From NCBI GenBank assembly GCA_002492725.1, contig DLAF01000050.1, forward strand, positions 1 to 64,000: a stretch of 64,000 nucleotides of DNA, read 5' to 3'. The translations under genes were made by a program, and so were the position numbers. Below the pieces are notes generated by a model. The model had not been told where the DNA came from. It saw only the letters and a program-made list of their open reading frames with translations, and did no database searches. Shown here piece by piece: positions 33,424-42,160 of the stretch. Positions within the stretch are counted from its first letter, which is position 1; each line of letters starts with the position of its first letter. The stretch comes from Lachnospiraceae bacterium UBA7054 (GTDB lineage: Bacteria > Bacillota > Clostridia > Lachnospirales > Lachnospiraceae).

Positions 33424-35661
33424 TCAACTGCCGGAATCCATGCCGACCCGATTCGCCCGATCCCGTCCCGTTATGCGCCCTTGCCGGGCCTTTCGCAGTT
33501 CCCTGCTAAGCCGGTCGCAGTCATAATCGATCTCTTTTGCGAAAAAAACCTGATAAAGCGCCTCTTCCTGCGCATCATTAATCGCCACGCGGCAATGTTT
33601 ACTCATCCACGCAATCTCCTCTTTCAGGGTACGCCGTGACAAAAATTCCCTGTTTTTCTTTGCCGCTTTTTTCTGCAGCCTCCGGTACTCCAGCTTCACG
33701 CGCTCCCTTCCCGGCAGGCGCTTCTCCCTTTCCGTTCTTATCACTTTAACCGCCGCAAACAGGATCACCGCAAGAAAAAAAACGGCAAGAAACACATACT
33801 GCGCGGCTCCCAATACATTTTCAAGATACCCGCCAAGCACATCCTCCCCCAGGTTCCCTTCCGTCCCGCCGCCTTCTCTGTTCAGAAACACTTCCCAAAA
33901 GGAAGTTCTATCCTCTTCGGCAGAAGAAGGCGTAGGGTCTACAACGATCCATCCCCGCTCCCTGTCAAAAATCTCCACCCACGCATGGGCATATGCGTCC
34001 GGAATCTCGATCTGAATCAACGCCGTCCTGCCTATTTCCGAAAACCCCTGATAGTAGTCATCGTAATCGGCTCCTTCCACCAATTCCCCCCTCTCGACGA
34101 CCCCCGCATAGGAAAACGCATAGCCCTCCACATAGCGCGCGGGTACCCCCATCTGCCGAAAGAGCATGGTCGCCGCTGAGGCAAAATGCGCGCAGTATCC
34201 CTTTTTGCTCTCCAGAAGAAAGTGTGTGATATAATCCGGATCGCCGTAATAAAATCCCGGCCGCAAGGTATACTTATAATTTTGGGCAAAATACTCTACG
34301 ATCTGCTCCGCGATCTCCTCTTTCGTTCCGCCAAAACCGGCTTCCTCACATACTGCCATCACCGCCGCCTCACAGCTTGCCGGCACTTGTAAATATCCGC
34401 TGTCCGGTTCCTTAAAGGCTGACAATACAGACGTACCATTGTCCGGATAATAACGATAAACCAGTGTGCCATCCCTTTCTTCTATATTACAATAATCCGT
34501 GTAATACGGTCTGTACTCAAAAGGATCCCCGGCGCCGGCTTTTTCCACCTCCATAATGCCGAAACCTTGGTGTGATGCGCCGCCTTCTTCCTCAAACTGC
34601 CGCTGCCTGCTGTATAAAGACATCTCCATATCGGCATCCTCCGGCCACTGCGCCTCTGCTTCCGTCCACGCAGTCCCGATGTAAGTAAGCCCCGTAAAAG
34701 CCTTCAAATAGACGGGTTGAAAGCTGTATGGCGTATATCTGACGGTCAGGGCCGTCTCATAGCTTGGCGTGACAGCGGAGCCCTTGCTCAGTTTTCCGCC
34801 GCTGACCCCCGACCCTGCCGTATCCTGCGGGAACAAAGCCTGCATGCCATACCGCGCAAACTGTTCCATCACCCTTCCGGATGCCTCCTTCGCCGCACTC
34901 TGCGGCACCACACGGGCATACCTTTCCTCCGGCAGGAAAAACGCCGCCGACCGCACCAGCACTACGACTGCCGCTGCCGTGATCGGCAAAAAATACCGCA
35001 TCTGCCTGGAAACCCGTCCTCTGCCGTAAGACAAAAGCATCACAGACGCATATCCGATCAGCATCAGAATACTGTAAAACAGCGGCGGTGTGCGTTCAAA
35101 ATACATGGGAATGACATAGGGCATGAGAGTCAAAAACAAAATCCCAAACGGTGTACTTTTATGATGCAGCCCGATGTTGAGCAAAATGATCCCTACCATA
35201 CCCAGGAATATGGCAAAAATCGTTACCGCCATATATCCGTCCTCAACTGCCAGGGAATATTCCATACCGCTCGTTACGTCAAAATACTCCCTTGCCACGT
35301 CAAAAATACGATTCAGGATGTAATAATATCCGCTGTTGATCACCCAGTAATTCGTAACGGCAATGACCAAGTACAGGAAAAAGGCAAACAGCGCCGTAAG
35401 GTTGATAAGCCAATTTTTTCCCGTCTCATAGACCGCACTCAGCACAAAAGCCAGTGCAAAAAACGCAAAGATACTGACCCCCGCATGAAAGTCTATCTCG
35501 AAAGCCGCCAAAAATCCGCCAACCGCCCCATAGACGAGAAAGAACAGGATCAGCGATTTTGTAAGCGCCGCAAAGAAGTCATACCTTTCGTTATCCTGCA
35601 CTTTTACCAGGGAAACATCCGCCATATTAACTTTTTTTCGCTTATGAAGTGACGTATACAC
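33424..35661 (-). CDS. Transglutaminase-domain membrane protein (TgpA-like)
   Basis: The likely start is GTG 35661, 9 bases after AGGAG and overlapping the DUF58 gene by 20 bases; ATG 35625 is the alternative. The 745-residue protein has about six N-terminal membrane helices (to about 240), an extracytoplasmic region and a transglutaminase-like core with Cys in KKGYCAHFASAATMLFRQMGVPARYVEGY, His in AHAWVEIF and Asp in WIVVDPTPS, so the papain-like triad is intact. A last helix near 645-665 leads to a basic cytoplasmic tail. The trio MoxR-DUF58-TgpA is widely conserved; its biochemical role is not settled. Confidence 0.9.
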   Translation of the reverse strand: MYTSLHKRKKVNMADVSLVKVQDNERYDFFAALTKSLILFFLVYGAVGGFLAAFEIDFHAGVSIFAFFALAFVLSAVYETGKNWLINLTALFAFFLYLVIAVTNYWVINSGYYYILNRIFDVAREYFDVTSGMEYSLAVEDGYMAVTIFAIFLGMVGIILLNIGLHHKSTPFGILFLTLMPYVIPMYFERTPPLFYSILMLIGYASVMLLSYGRGRVSRQMRYFLPITAAAVVVLVRSAAFFLPEERYARVVPQSAAKEASGRVMEQFARYGMQALFPQDTAGSGVSGGKLSKGSAVTPSYETALTVRYTPYSFQPVYLKAFTGLTYIGTAWTEAEAQWPEDADMEMSLYSRQRQFEEEGGASHQGFGIMEVEKAGAGDPFEYRPYYTDYCNIEERDGTLVYRYYPDNGTSVLSAFKEPDSGYLQVPASCEAAVMAVCEEAGFGGTKEEIAEQIVEYFAQNYKYTLRPGFYYGDPDYITHFLLESKKGYCAHFASAATMLFRQMGVPARYVEGYAFSYAGVVERGELVEGADYDDYYQGFSEIGRTALIQIEIPDAYAHAWVEIFDRERGWIVVDPTPSSAEEDRTSFWEVFLNREGGGTEGNLGEDVLGGYLENVLGAAQYVFLAVFFLAVILFAAVKVIRTEREKRLPGRERVKLEYRRLQKKAAKKNREFLSRRTLKEEIAWMSKHCRVAINDAQEEALYQVFFAKEIDYDCDRLSRELRKARQGRITGRDRANRVGMDSGS

Positions 35662-36676
35662 CTTTATATGCTCCTGTCTTTACCAAGATATATCGCTGCG
35701 CGGGATGCTCCATGGCCATCTGCTGCTCTATGACACCAAATTCTCGAACCCCGCTTGTACTCAGGATCTCTCCCAACGCATTTTCAAGTTCACCCGCTTC
35801 CACGATAAAACGACTGCACAGCCCCCGGTCCACACCCTGCCAAAACAGCTGAATCGGATACTCCTTAGAAAGCAACAGACGGCACATGCCATACAAAGAC
35901 GCCATCAGCGCGTCATTCTCGTCCAAATCCCCCGCTAGGGGCAGCACCACGTTGACCTTTTCCTTCCCGGCTGCCAGACGCTCCCGCACCATCATCTTTC
36001 CCTGCTTTGCCGACAGTTTCCAGTGAATGTTTTTCAGTTCATCCCCTGCAATATACTCCCTGATCTCATAGTCCGGATTATACTCCGTTCCCCGCCTCCT
36101 GCTCTCTTCTTCCTGCGGGAATCCTTCAATGCACTCAAAAAGTTCTTCCGTGTCTTCCTCATCGGTAAACATAGGCCACACCGGCACTTCCGCGCCCTGC
36201 GTTGTCTGATAAGCCAGATAAAAGATGTGCAGCGGATCATACACGCAAAACGCTTCCACACTGACCCGTATCCGTCCCGCATAGCGGCTGTTTATCAGGA
36301 AACGAAGGCTTCCTCCCTTTCCGGGAGCAGCCCACAATTTTTCCTTTTTCTCCTCCATGCTTCCCGTAAAAAGATTTCCGAAACGGTAGGTGACATCGAT
36401 TGCAAATCCGACAAAACGCAGGGGATTTACAAAGCGTATCTCACATGAAATATCCGTGTTTTTCCCCACGCGATGAGAAGGCAGTACAGTCTCCTCCCGT
36501 ATCTTGTCACAGACGAGCCATAGACTGACCGCAGATAGAATAACGCCCGCTATCATAAGCAGCATCATCAGAAAGAGCAGATAACTCCTGAAGAAATTCC
36601 ACATCCATAAGATCACGGCAAATACCGCAAGAAATCTGATGGTTCCCTTAACACTCAGCCGCAGTCTCTTATCCAT
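35642..36676 (-). CDS. DUF58 domain-containing protein
   Basis: The ATG at 36676 overlaps the MoxR stop by one base (TAATG), which fixes the start against a longer open frame. The 344-residue protein has two N-terminal membrane helices (about 15-55), a beta-rich extracellular-like part, and the DUF58 motif REYIAGDELKNIHWKLSAKQGKMMVRE. A von Willebrand-A-like fold follows (VNVVLPLAGDLDENDALMASLYGMC). It belongs with the MoxR ATPase and transglutaminase genes on either side. Partners of this kind are thought to act with MoxR in envelope protein assembly. Confidence 0.9.
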   Translation of the reverse strand: MDKRLRLSVKGTIRFLAVFAVILWMWNFFRSYLLFLMMLLMIAGVILSAVSLWLVCDKIREETVLPSHRVGKNTDISCEIRFVNPLRFVGFAIDVTYRFGNLFTGSMEEKKEKLWAAPGKGGSLRFLINSRYAGRIRVSVEAFCVYDPLHIFYLAYQTTQGAEVPVWPMFTDEEDTEELFECIEGFPQEEESRRRGTEYNPDYEIREYIAGDELKNIHWKLSAKQGKMMVRERLAAGKEKVNVVLPLAGDLDENDALMASLYGMCRLLLSKEYPIQLFWQGVDRGLCSRFIVEAGELENALGEILSTSGVREFGVIEQQMAMEHPAQRYILVKTGAYKGVYVTS

Positions 36677-37596
36677 TAAACTGCATGTATCCTTTCCGTT
36701 ATCTTTCGAATCATATCCGACACATCCATGCCTTCGGCTCTGGCCCTGGCATTCAATTTGATCCGGTGTTTCCACACATCATCTATCACAGCGAGGACAT
36801 CTTCCGGGATCACGTACTCCCCGCCCCGTATCATCGCCATGGCCTTTGCCATCTTTAACAGCGCAATGCTGCCGCGCGGGCTTACCCCCAGTGCAATTCC
36901 CTGTTCCCGCCTTGTCTCCTCCGTCAGATTGATGATATACTCATAGATCCTGTCATCAACGTGCAGATGTTCGGTTTGCGATCGCAGCATGATCAAACGA
37001 TCTTTCGTGATCACGCTCCTGACCTGATCAAGCCCCTGTCCTTCACTGCCTTTTAAAATATCGATGGCGGCGGCATGAGAAGGATAGCCCATACTTAAGC
37101 AAATCATAAAGCGATCCAGCTGCGATTCCGGCAAAAGCTGTGTTCCCGACGAACCAAAGGGATTCTCCGTCGCAATGACCGTAAACGGCGGATCTAGCGG
37201 ATAGGACACGCCGTCCACCGTGACTTTTGCCTCCTCCATCACCTCAAGCAGCGCGGACTGCGTCTTGGAAGAAGTGCGGTTTAACTCGTCCGCCAGAAAA
37301 AGATTGCAAAAGACCGCGCCCTTTTTATATTCAAAGGCTCCTGTCGCGCTGTTATACATGGTAAAACCGACGATATCGCTCGGAAGCACATCCGGCGTAA
37401 ACTGCATCCTTTTATAAGAAAGCTCCATGGCCTTTCCTAAAGCCATGGCAAGCGTGGTCTTGCCGACGCCCGGGATATCTTCCAGCAGCACATGTCCTCC
37501 CGCAAGAATGGCAGCCAATGCCTTGCGGATCACCCCGTCCTTCCCCTTCACCACCTGATTCACTTCAGCAACAATCTGTTCCAGTTCACGGTTCAT
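36676..37596 (-). CDS. MoxR family AAA+ ATPase
   Basis: The start MNREL at 37596 has GAAAGGA upstream. The 306-residue ATPase has Walker A EDIPGVGKTTLA, QFTPDVLPSDIVGFTMY, Walker B-like NLFLADELNRTSSKTQSALLEVMEE, sensor 1 TENPF and the C-terminal lid with GVSPRGSIALLKMAKA. These are the full MoxR signatures. It is a chaperone-like ATPase that works with the DUF58 protein encoded next to it. The unit follows two GT2 genes with 37 bases between, so it may be co-transcribed with the polysaccharide genes. Confidence 0.94.
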   Translation of the reverse strand: MNRELEQIVAEVNQVVKGKDGVIRKALAAILAGGHVLLEDIPGVGKTTLAMALGKAMELSYKRMQFTPDVLPSDIVGFTMYNSATGAFEYKKGAVFCNLFLADELNRTSSKTQSALLEVMEEAKVTVDGVSYPLDPPFTVIATENPFGSSGTQLLPESQLDRFMICLSMGYPSHAAAIDILKGSEGQGLDQVRSVITKDRLIMLRSQTEHLHVDDRIYEYIINLTEETRREQGIALGVSPRGSIALLKMAKAMAMIRGGEYVIPEDVLAVIDDVWKHRIKLNARARAEGMDVSDMIRKITERIHAV

Positions 37597-37633
37597 GTAT
37601 CGTTTTCCTTTCAACTGATCATTTACACCCGCC

Positions 37634-38641
37634 CTACAGATGAATGCGGTACCAGAGGTTACGCCACAGCTCCCACTGGATCCTGCCATAGGCGGGAAGG
37701 CGCGATAAGGAAAAGCGCACCCGATTTTTTCGTCCCTCCGGTGAGCAGACCAGGCGAACTCCTTCCATCGTCCCCAAAAACCAGCTCTTCCCCAGTTTCT
37801 TTTTCAAAAAGTACAGGGTCTTTATCAAAAAACCCGCCAGCAGAAAAGGGAGATTCAAAAGGATCTGCAGGGGCGGCATATTCTTACTGACCAGATAAAC
37901 GCTGTTTTTTGCGGAAAGCTTCACCTTAAAGGCATTGTGGCGGGAACCCGAAACGCCGCTGCCCGCATGACGTACCACAGCCTCCGGCACATACAGATTC
38001 CGGTAACCGTATATTTTTGCACGGTATCCCAAGTCCACATCTTCCAGATACGCAAAATGGTTCTCATCCAAAAGACCGATTTTGTCAAGGATGCTCCTAC
38101 GGTAAATGCAGGCGCCCCCGCAGGCGGAAAAAATCTCCCGTGGCTTTCCATAGTCTGCCGCCCGTTTGTCCTTTCCCGCAGCAAAGGCCCAGCCCAGCGC
38201 ACAGTAATAATCCCCCGCATCGTCGATCAGCTCCGGATGGTACAGATTGACCATCCGCGCCGCCCCGGAGAAAGCCTTTTTCTCCCCATCAAGCGCCTTT
38301 TCCAGCGCACGCACAAAGCCCGGCTCCACGACCGTGTCATTATTTAATAAAATAACATAAGTTGTGTTATCCTTTTCGCTCTCCCTGATGCCTCTGTTTA
38401 CCGCCGCACAAAAGCCATGGTTCTTATTCAGCGCAAGCAGACGGACGGACGGAAAGTTCTCCTCGATAACCTCCCTGCTCCCATCCGCAGAACCGTTGTC
38501 CACTACGATCACGCGGGCGGGTTCCCCCGCAAGCGAAGCCAGACAGTTCTCTATATATTTGATTCCATTATAATTCGGAATAATGATCGTCGAGCGTATT
38601 TTGCCGTTCCTCTTTTCTTCCTGCGGCATAATTTTCTCCAT
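37634..38641 (-). CDS. Glycosyltransferase family 2 (rhamnosyltransferase-like, WbbL type)
   Basis: The start at 38641 (MEKIMPQEE) has GGGAAGGA upstream. The 335-residue enzyme contains one GT-A domain: IRSTIIIPNYNGIKYIENCLASL, RVIVVDNGSADGS, VILLNNDTVVEPGFVRAL, the ACIYRRSILDKIGLLDENHFAYLEDVDLGYRAKIYGY acceptor region, then a hydrophobic stretch near 255-290 that could touch the membrane. These are features of dTDP-rhamnosyl transferases such as WbbL/RfbN, which agrees with the rfb genes in this locus. The sugar assignment is inference. Confidence 0.88.
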   Translation of the reverse strand: MEKIMPQEEKRNGKIRSTIIIPNYNGIKYIENCLASLAGEPARVIVVDNGSADGSREVIEENFPSVRLLALNKNHGFCAAVNRGIRESEKDNTTYVILLNNDTVVEPGFVRALEKALDGEKKAFSGAARMVNLYHPELIDDAGDYYCALGWAFAAGKDKRAADYGKPREIFSACGGACIYRRSILDKIGLLDENHFAYLEDVDLGYRAKIYGYRNLYVPEAVVRHAGSGVSGSRHNAFKVKLSAKNSVYLVSKNMPPLQILLNLPFLLAGFLIKTLYFLKKKLGKSWFLGTMEGVRLVCSPEGRKNRVRFSLSRLPAYGRIQWELWRNLWYRIHL

Positions 38642-38664
38642 ATCGAAGCGGTCCTTCCCATCCC

Positions 38665-40086
38665 TTATATGCGAATCGTAATGCCGGGATCCCACACAAC
38701 CAGATACCCTTCCCTGCGCACCGCCTCTCCCAGCGCCATGCCCAGCTTCCGATACCCTGCTTCGTCACAGGCAAGTCCCCCCACATCCGCAATGGTAATC
38801 TCCTTCTTTTCCCGTCCTTCTTTGATCCAAATATGTTTTTCCCGATAGGGCAGTCCCGTGATCTTTGCATATAACGGCTGTAATTCTTTCCGCAGCCTCA
38901 TACAACGGATATCCACTGCAGCACAGTCCTGCTTCAGCACGGCAAGATGCGTGCTTCCCCCTGTAAAACGGGCCGGTAATCCTTCATACAGGCAGCGCCC
39001 TTTCCCGTCGTAACCACCCGCAAAAATACGACCTTTTGCGTCAAGAATCCGTCCGCCCACAATGCCCGCATCCCGTCTCACACTGAAAAGATCCGGCTCA
39101 TAGTCGATACGGTAAAAGCCCAGATGCCGGGCATGTTCCACTTTGACCCGAAAGCCTCTTTTTCTGCAAAAATCCGCAAGCGCCCGCCGCCCTGCCTCGT
39201 AAGCGTAAGATTTGCTGTTCGTATTCAAGGCCGTGGAATCCCTGTGGGAACGCCAGTGATAGAGCACTTTTGGAATATGCCGGATGCGCGTGGTCTGCAA
39301 AGTAAGGGCGTCATCCGGCCAAAGGCTGTCCACCACCCGCAGCACCAGATCATAATCCTGCGCCCCATCATAGTCCGCCCGCAGTTTCAGGCGTTTCATC
39401 AACCCTGTTTCCACTGCCATAAAATGACAAATATAGTTATTTGACAAAATTAAATCAAGATTAAACTCTTTCTTTTTGTTTGGAAATACAAAGGTTTGCA
39501 GCCCCTCGTCATACTTATCTTCATCGGAGTATAGGAGCGCCGGAGGACATCCTCCCCGCCTGCCGCGATGCACGCAAAGCGCCATCTCATATAACGCATC
39601 AGGTGTTATGAAATCGTCGTGATCAAGAAGCGCAATATAATCTCCCTTTGCAAGATTGATCCCCGCATTGGTATTTTCGGCAATGCCTCTGTTCTCCGGA
39701 AGGCGCATATAACGGATCCGTAAATCTCCTGTCTCGTGGATCAGCTGACGTACCGTGCGCTCCACACTGTTTCCCGCGCTCGCATCTGCGATAAGCAGCT
39801 CCCAATTGGCATAGCTCTGGGCCTGTACGGAAGCGATCATTTCCCGCAGATAGGCCTCCTTCGTCTCATAGGCCGGCACCACAATGCTGAACCGATAGGG
39901 GTAATCCGCCGTCTCCTGCCTCTGCTTAGCAAGCGTCCCGGCATCAGGCGCCTGATAGCGGTAATCCGCCTTTTTCTCCTCCTGCACGCGCTCCGCGGCC
40001 GCATAAAACGTGCCCGCCAGCCCGTTCTTTTTCAGATAGTTTACGGTTTTTTTGACATTGTCAACTCTCAGTATCCGATTTTCCAC
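38665..40086 (-). CDS. Glycosyltransferase family 2 (RgpF/RfbC-like, single GT domain)
   Basis: The start is placed at GTG 40086 because AGGAG lies 8 bases upstream and because the longer open frame (to 40200) begins inside the arm of a large palindrome. The resulting 473-residue protein has a short helical lead (VKKTVNYLKKNGLAGTF), a GT-A domain (YRFSIVVPAYETKEAYLREMIASVQAQSYANWELLIAD..., ALLDHDDFITPDALYEMA, YSDEDKYD) and YHWRSHRDSTALNTNSKSYAYEAG, the end motif of O-antigen transferases. A second, GT-like C-terminal portion is degenerate. It acts in the surface polysaccharide locus; donor and acceptor are unknown. Confidence 0.86.
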   Translation of the reverse strand: MENRILRVDNVKKTVNYLKKNGLAGTFYAAAERVQEEKKADYRYQAPDAGTLAKQRQETADYPYRFSIVVPAYETKEAYLREMIASVQAQSYANWELLIADASAGNSVERTVRQLIHETGDLRIRYMRLPENRGIAENTNAGINLAKGDYIALLDHDDFITPDALYEMALCVHRGRRGGCPPALLYSDEDKYDEGLQTFVFPNKKKEFNLDLILSNNYICHFMAVETGLMKRLKLRADYDGAQDYDLVLRVVDSLWPDDALTLQTTRIRHIPKVLYHWRSHRDSTALNTNSKSYAYEAGRRALADFCRKRGFRVKVEHARHLGFYRIDYEPDLFSVRRDAGIVGGRILDAKGRIFAGGYDGKGRCLYEGLPARFTGGSTHLAVLKQDCAAVDIRCMRLRKELQPLYAKITGLPYREKHIWIKEGREKKEITIADVGGLACDEAGYRKLGMALGEAVRREGYLVVWDPGITIRI

Positions 40087-40179
40087 GGCTGCTTCTCCTG
40101 TTTTCTGCCTATCCCACATACAGGCAGACCGCTCCATACTTACCAATGCAGGAGCGGCCCTCTTTCCATCATTACGAGA

Positions 40180-40310
40180 TGTGCGTGTTGTATCTTCCAT
40201 AAGCAGACTCTCAAAAGACGCCGGTACTTAGCGAAGTTTTCTTGAGCTTAGTACCGCTGCGTTTTTTGCGAAGCGAAAGCGGGTCTGCGTTGGATGATAC
40301 AATATGCACA
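40180..40310. repeat. Large nested palindrome between phosphoglucomutase and GT2 genes
   Basis: Arms pair over 130 bases with small bulges: TGTGC/GCACA, TTGTATC/GATACAA, TCCA/TGGA and GCAGAC/GTCTGC (40203-40208 with 40283-40288). Inside, GGTACT-T-AGC pairs with GCT-T-AGTACC. The reverse complement of 40272-40288 is GCAGACCCGCTTTCGCT, one base different from 7433-7449. GCGTTTTTTGCG (40259-40270) recurs at 60869-60880. It belongs to the mosaic intergenic family of this window. Confidence 0.88.
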
Positions 40311-40345
40311 ACGACAATTATGCAAATACTACATTTAGCAATTGC

Positions 40346-42067
40346 CTAAATATTCTTCTTCACTTCCTCGGTCAGCCTGTCAAGTCTCTCCTGCGCGTCC
40401 TCCAAACTTGTGCCTTTCACGCCCATGTAAAACTTGATCTTCGGCTCCGTTCCCGAAGGTCTTGCGCAGCACCAGGAATCTTCCGTCAGGTCAAAGTAGA
40501 GCACATTCGACTTCGGCAGCCCTGTCTTTCCCTTTTCCCCGGTCTCAAGATTCAGGGTCTCTCCCGTATCGTAATCCCTGAATTCCTTCACCGCAAGCTC
40601 GCCGAAGCTCTTAGGCGGATTCTGACGCAGCTTGTTCATCAGCTCCTCGATCTCCTTCGCCCCTTCAACACCCTTCTTGGTGATGGAATACTGTCCTTCT
40701 TTATAGTAACCGTATTTTTCGTAAAGATTGATCATCTGATCCCAGACGGTTCTGCCGTTCTTCTTGCACCATGCCGCCATCTCGCACAGGCACATGACCG
40801 CTACGATTGCGTCCTTATCCCTTGCATGGGTGCCCGCCAGGCAGCCATAACTCTCCTCTAAGCCGAACACGTAGTTGTTGGAACCGGTCTGCTCAAAGAG
40901 CTTGATCTGCTCGCCGATGAACTTAAAGCCCGTCAGCACCTCAATGAATCTTACCTTATAATCTTCGGAAATCGCCCGCGCCATATTGGTGGTCACGATC
41001 GTGGTCACAAGGGCGGGATTTTCCGGCATCGTCCCCGTCGCCGTCCGCTCACGCAGAATATACTCCGCAATCAGCATCCCGGACATATTGCCCGTGAAAG
41101 GTACATACTCGCCGGACTTGGTGTCAAGCGCGTAGATACCGAGTCTGTCCGCGTCAGGGTCTGTCGCCAGCACGATATCGGCGTTTTTCTCTTTCGCCAG
41201 TTTCAGCGCCAGGGTGAATGCCTTGGGATCCTCCGGATTCGGATACTCCAAGGTGGTAAAATTAGGATCGGGCTTCTCCTGCTCTGGCACCACGTAGACA
41301 TTCTGAAAGCCAAGCTCTGAGAGAATGCGCCTTACAGGCACATTGCCCGTGCCGTTAAAGGGAGAGTAGACAATCTTCATATCTTCTGCCATCTCAGCGA
41401 TCACCTCGGGATGGATGATCTGCTTCTTTAACTCCGCCATGTACTTATCGTCGATTTCCTTGCCGATCACCTCATAGAGCCCGGCCTTTTTCGCTTCTTC
41501 CTTGTCCATGGTCTTCACGGTATGATAATCGGTCACATTGTTGACTTCCTCGATGATCTCCACATCCTTGGGCGCCGTCACCTGTGCGCCGTCCTCCCAA
41601 TAACACTTGTAACCGTTATACTCCGGCGGATTGTGACTGGCCGTAATTACAATACCGGAGATACAGCCAAGCGTACGCAACGCAAAAGATAATTCAGGGG
41701 TCGGCCGAAGCGCGTCAAACACATAAGCTTTGATGCCGTTTGCCGCCAGGCACAGAGCCGCCTCGTCCGCAAACTCGGGAGACATTCTTCTGGAATCATA
41801 GGCGATCGCCACGCCCTTCTTCTCACCGCCCTGTTTCTTTATGTAATTTGCCAAACCCTGCGTCGCCTTGCGTACCGTGTAGATATTCATGCGGTTGGTG
41901 CCCGCACCAATCACACCGCGAAGTCCGCCCGTACCGAACGCCAGCTCCTTGTAGAAGCGGTCCTCGATTTCCTTCTCATCGTTGCGGATCGCCAGAAGCT
42001 CCTGCTTTGTTGCCTCGTCAAAGTAGGAATCCTCCAACCAGAACTGAAACTGCTCTTTGTAGCCCAT
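40346..42067 (-). CDS. Phosphoglucomutase / phosphomannomutase (PgcA-like)
   Basis: The 573-residue enzyme interconverts glucose-6-phosphate and glucose-1-phosphate through a phosphoserine. The active serine lies in GIVITASHNPPEYNGYKCYW, the metal loop is ATDPDADRLGIY, the sugar-binding loop is VFGLEESYGCL and the phosphate-binding loop is CARPSGTEPKIKFYM. Length and motifs fit the PgcA/PGM2 group. It provides the glucose-1-phosphate used by RfbA in this locus. AAGGAGGG precedes the start, and a perfect TATAAT about 30 bases further up suggests a separate promoter. Confidence 0.94.
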   Translation of the reverse strand: MGYKEQFQFWLEDSYFDEATKQELLAIRNDEKEIEDRFYKELAFGTGGLRGVIGAGTNRMNIYTVRKATQGLANYIKKQGGEKKGVAIAYDSRRMSPEFADEAALCLAANGIKAYVFDALRPTPELSFALRTLGCISGIVITASHNPPEYNGYKCYWEDGAQVTAPKDVEIIEEVNNVTDYHTVKTMDKEEAKKAGLYEVIGKEIDDKYMAELKKQIIHPEVIAEMAEDMKIVYSPFNGTGNVPVRRILSELGFQNVYVVPEQEKPDPNFTTLEYPNPEDPKAFTLALKLAKEKNADIVLATDPDADRLGIYALDTKSGEYVPFTGNMSGMLIAEYILRERTATGTMPENPALVTTIVTTNMARAISEDYKVRFIEVLTGFKFIGEQIKLFEQTGSNNYVFGLEESYGCLAGTHARDKDAIVAVMCLCEMAAWCKKNGRTVWDQMINLYEKYGYYKEGQYSITKKGVEGAKEIEELMNKLRQNPPKSFGELAVKEFRDYDTGETLNLETGEKGKTGLPKSNVLYFDLTEDSWCCARPSGTEPKIKFYMGVKGTSLEDAQERLDRLTEEVKKNI

Positions 42068-42160
42068 TTTGAAACCCTCCTTATCTGTATTATTATAACA
42101 TATGTTATTTATATTCTGCAGTTGCCCTTAAAATGATTATAGTAAAAGCAGATGTCAGGG

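Noticed and set aside
34717..35652. Plus-strand open frame of 311 codons opposite the transglutaminase gene
   Set aside because: No known motif, unusual His/Arg/Gln composition, and fully covered by a well-supported minus-strand gene.
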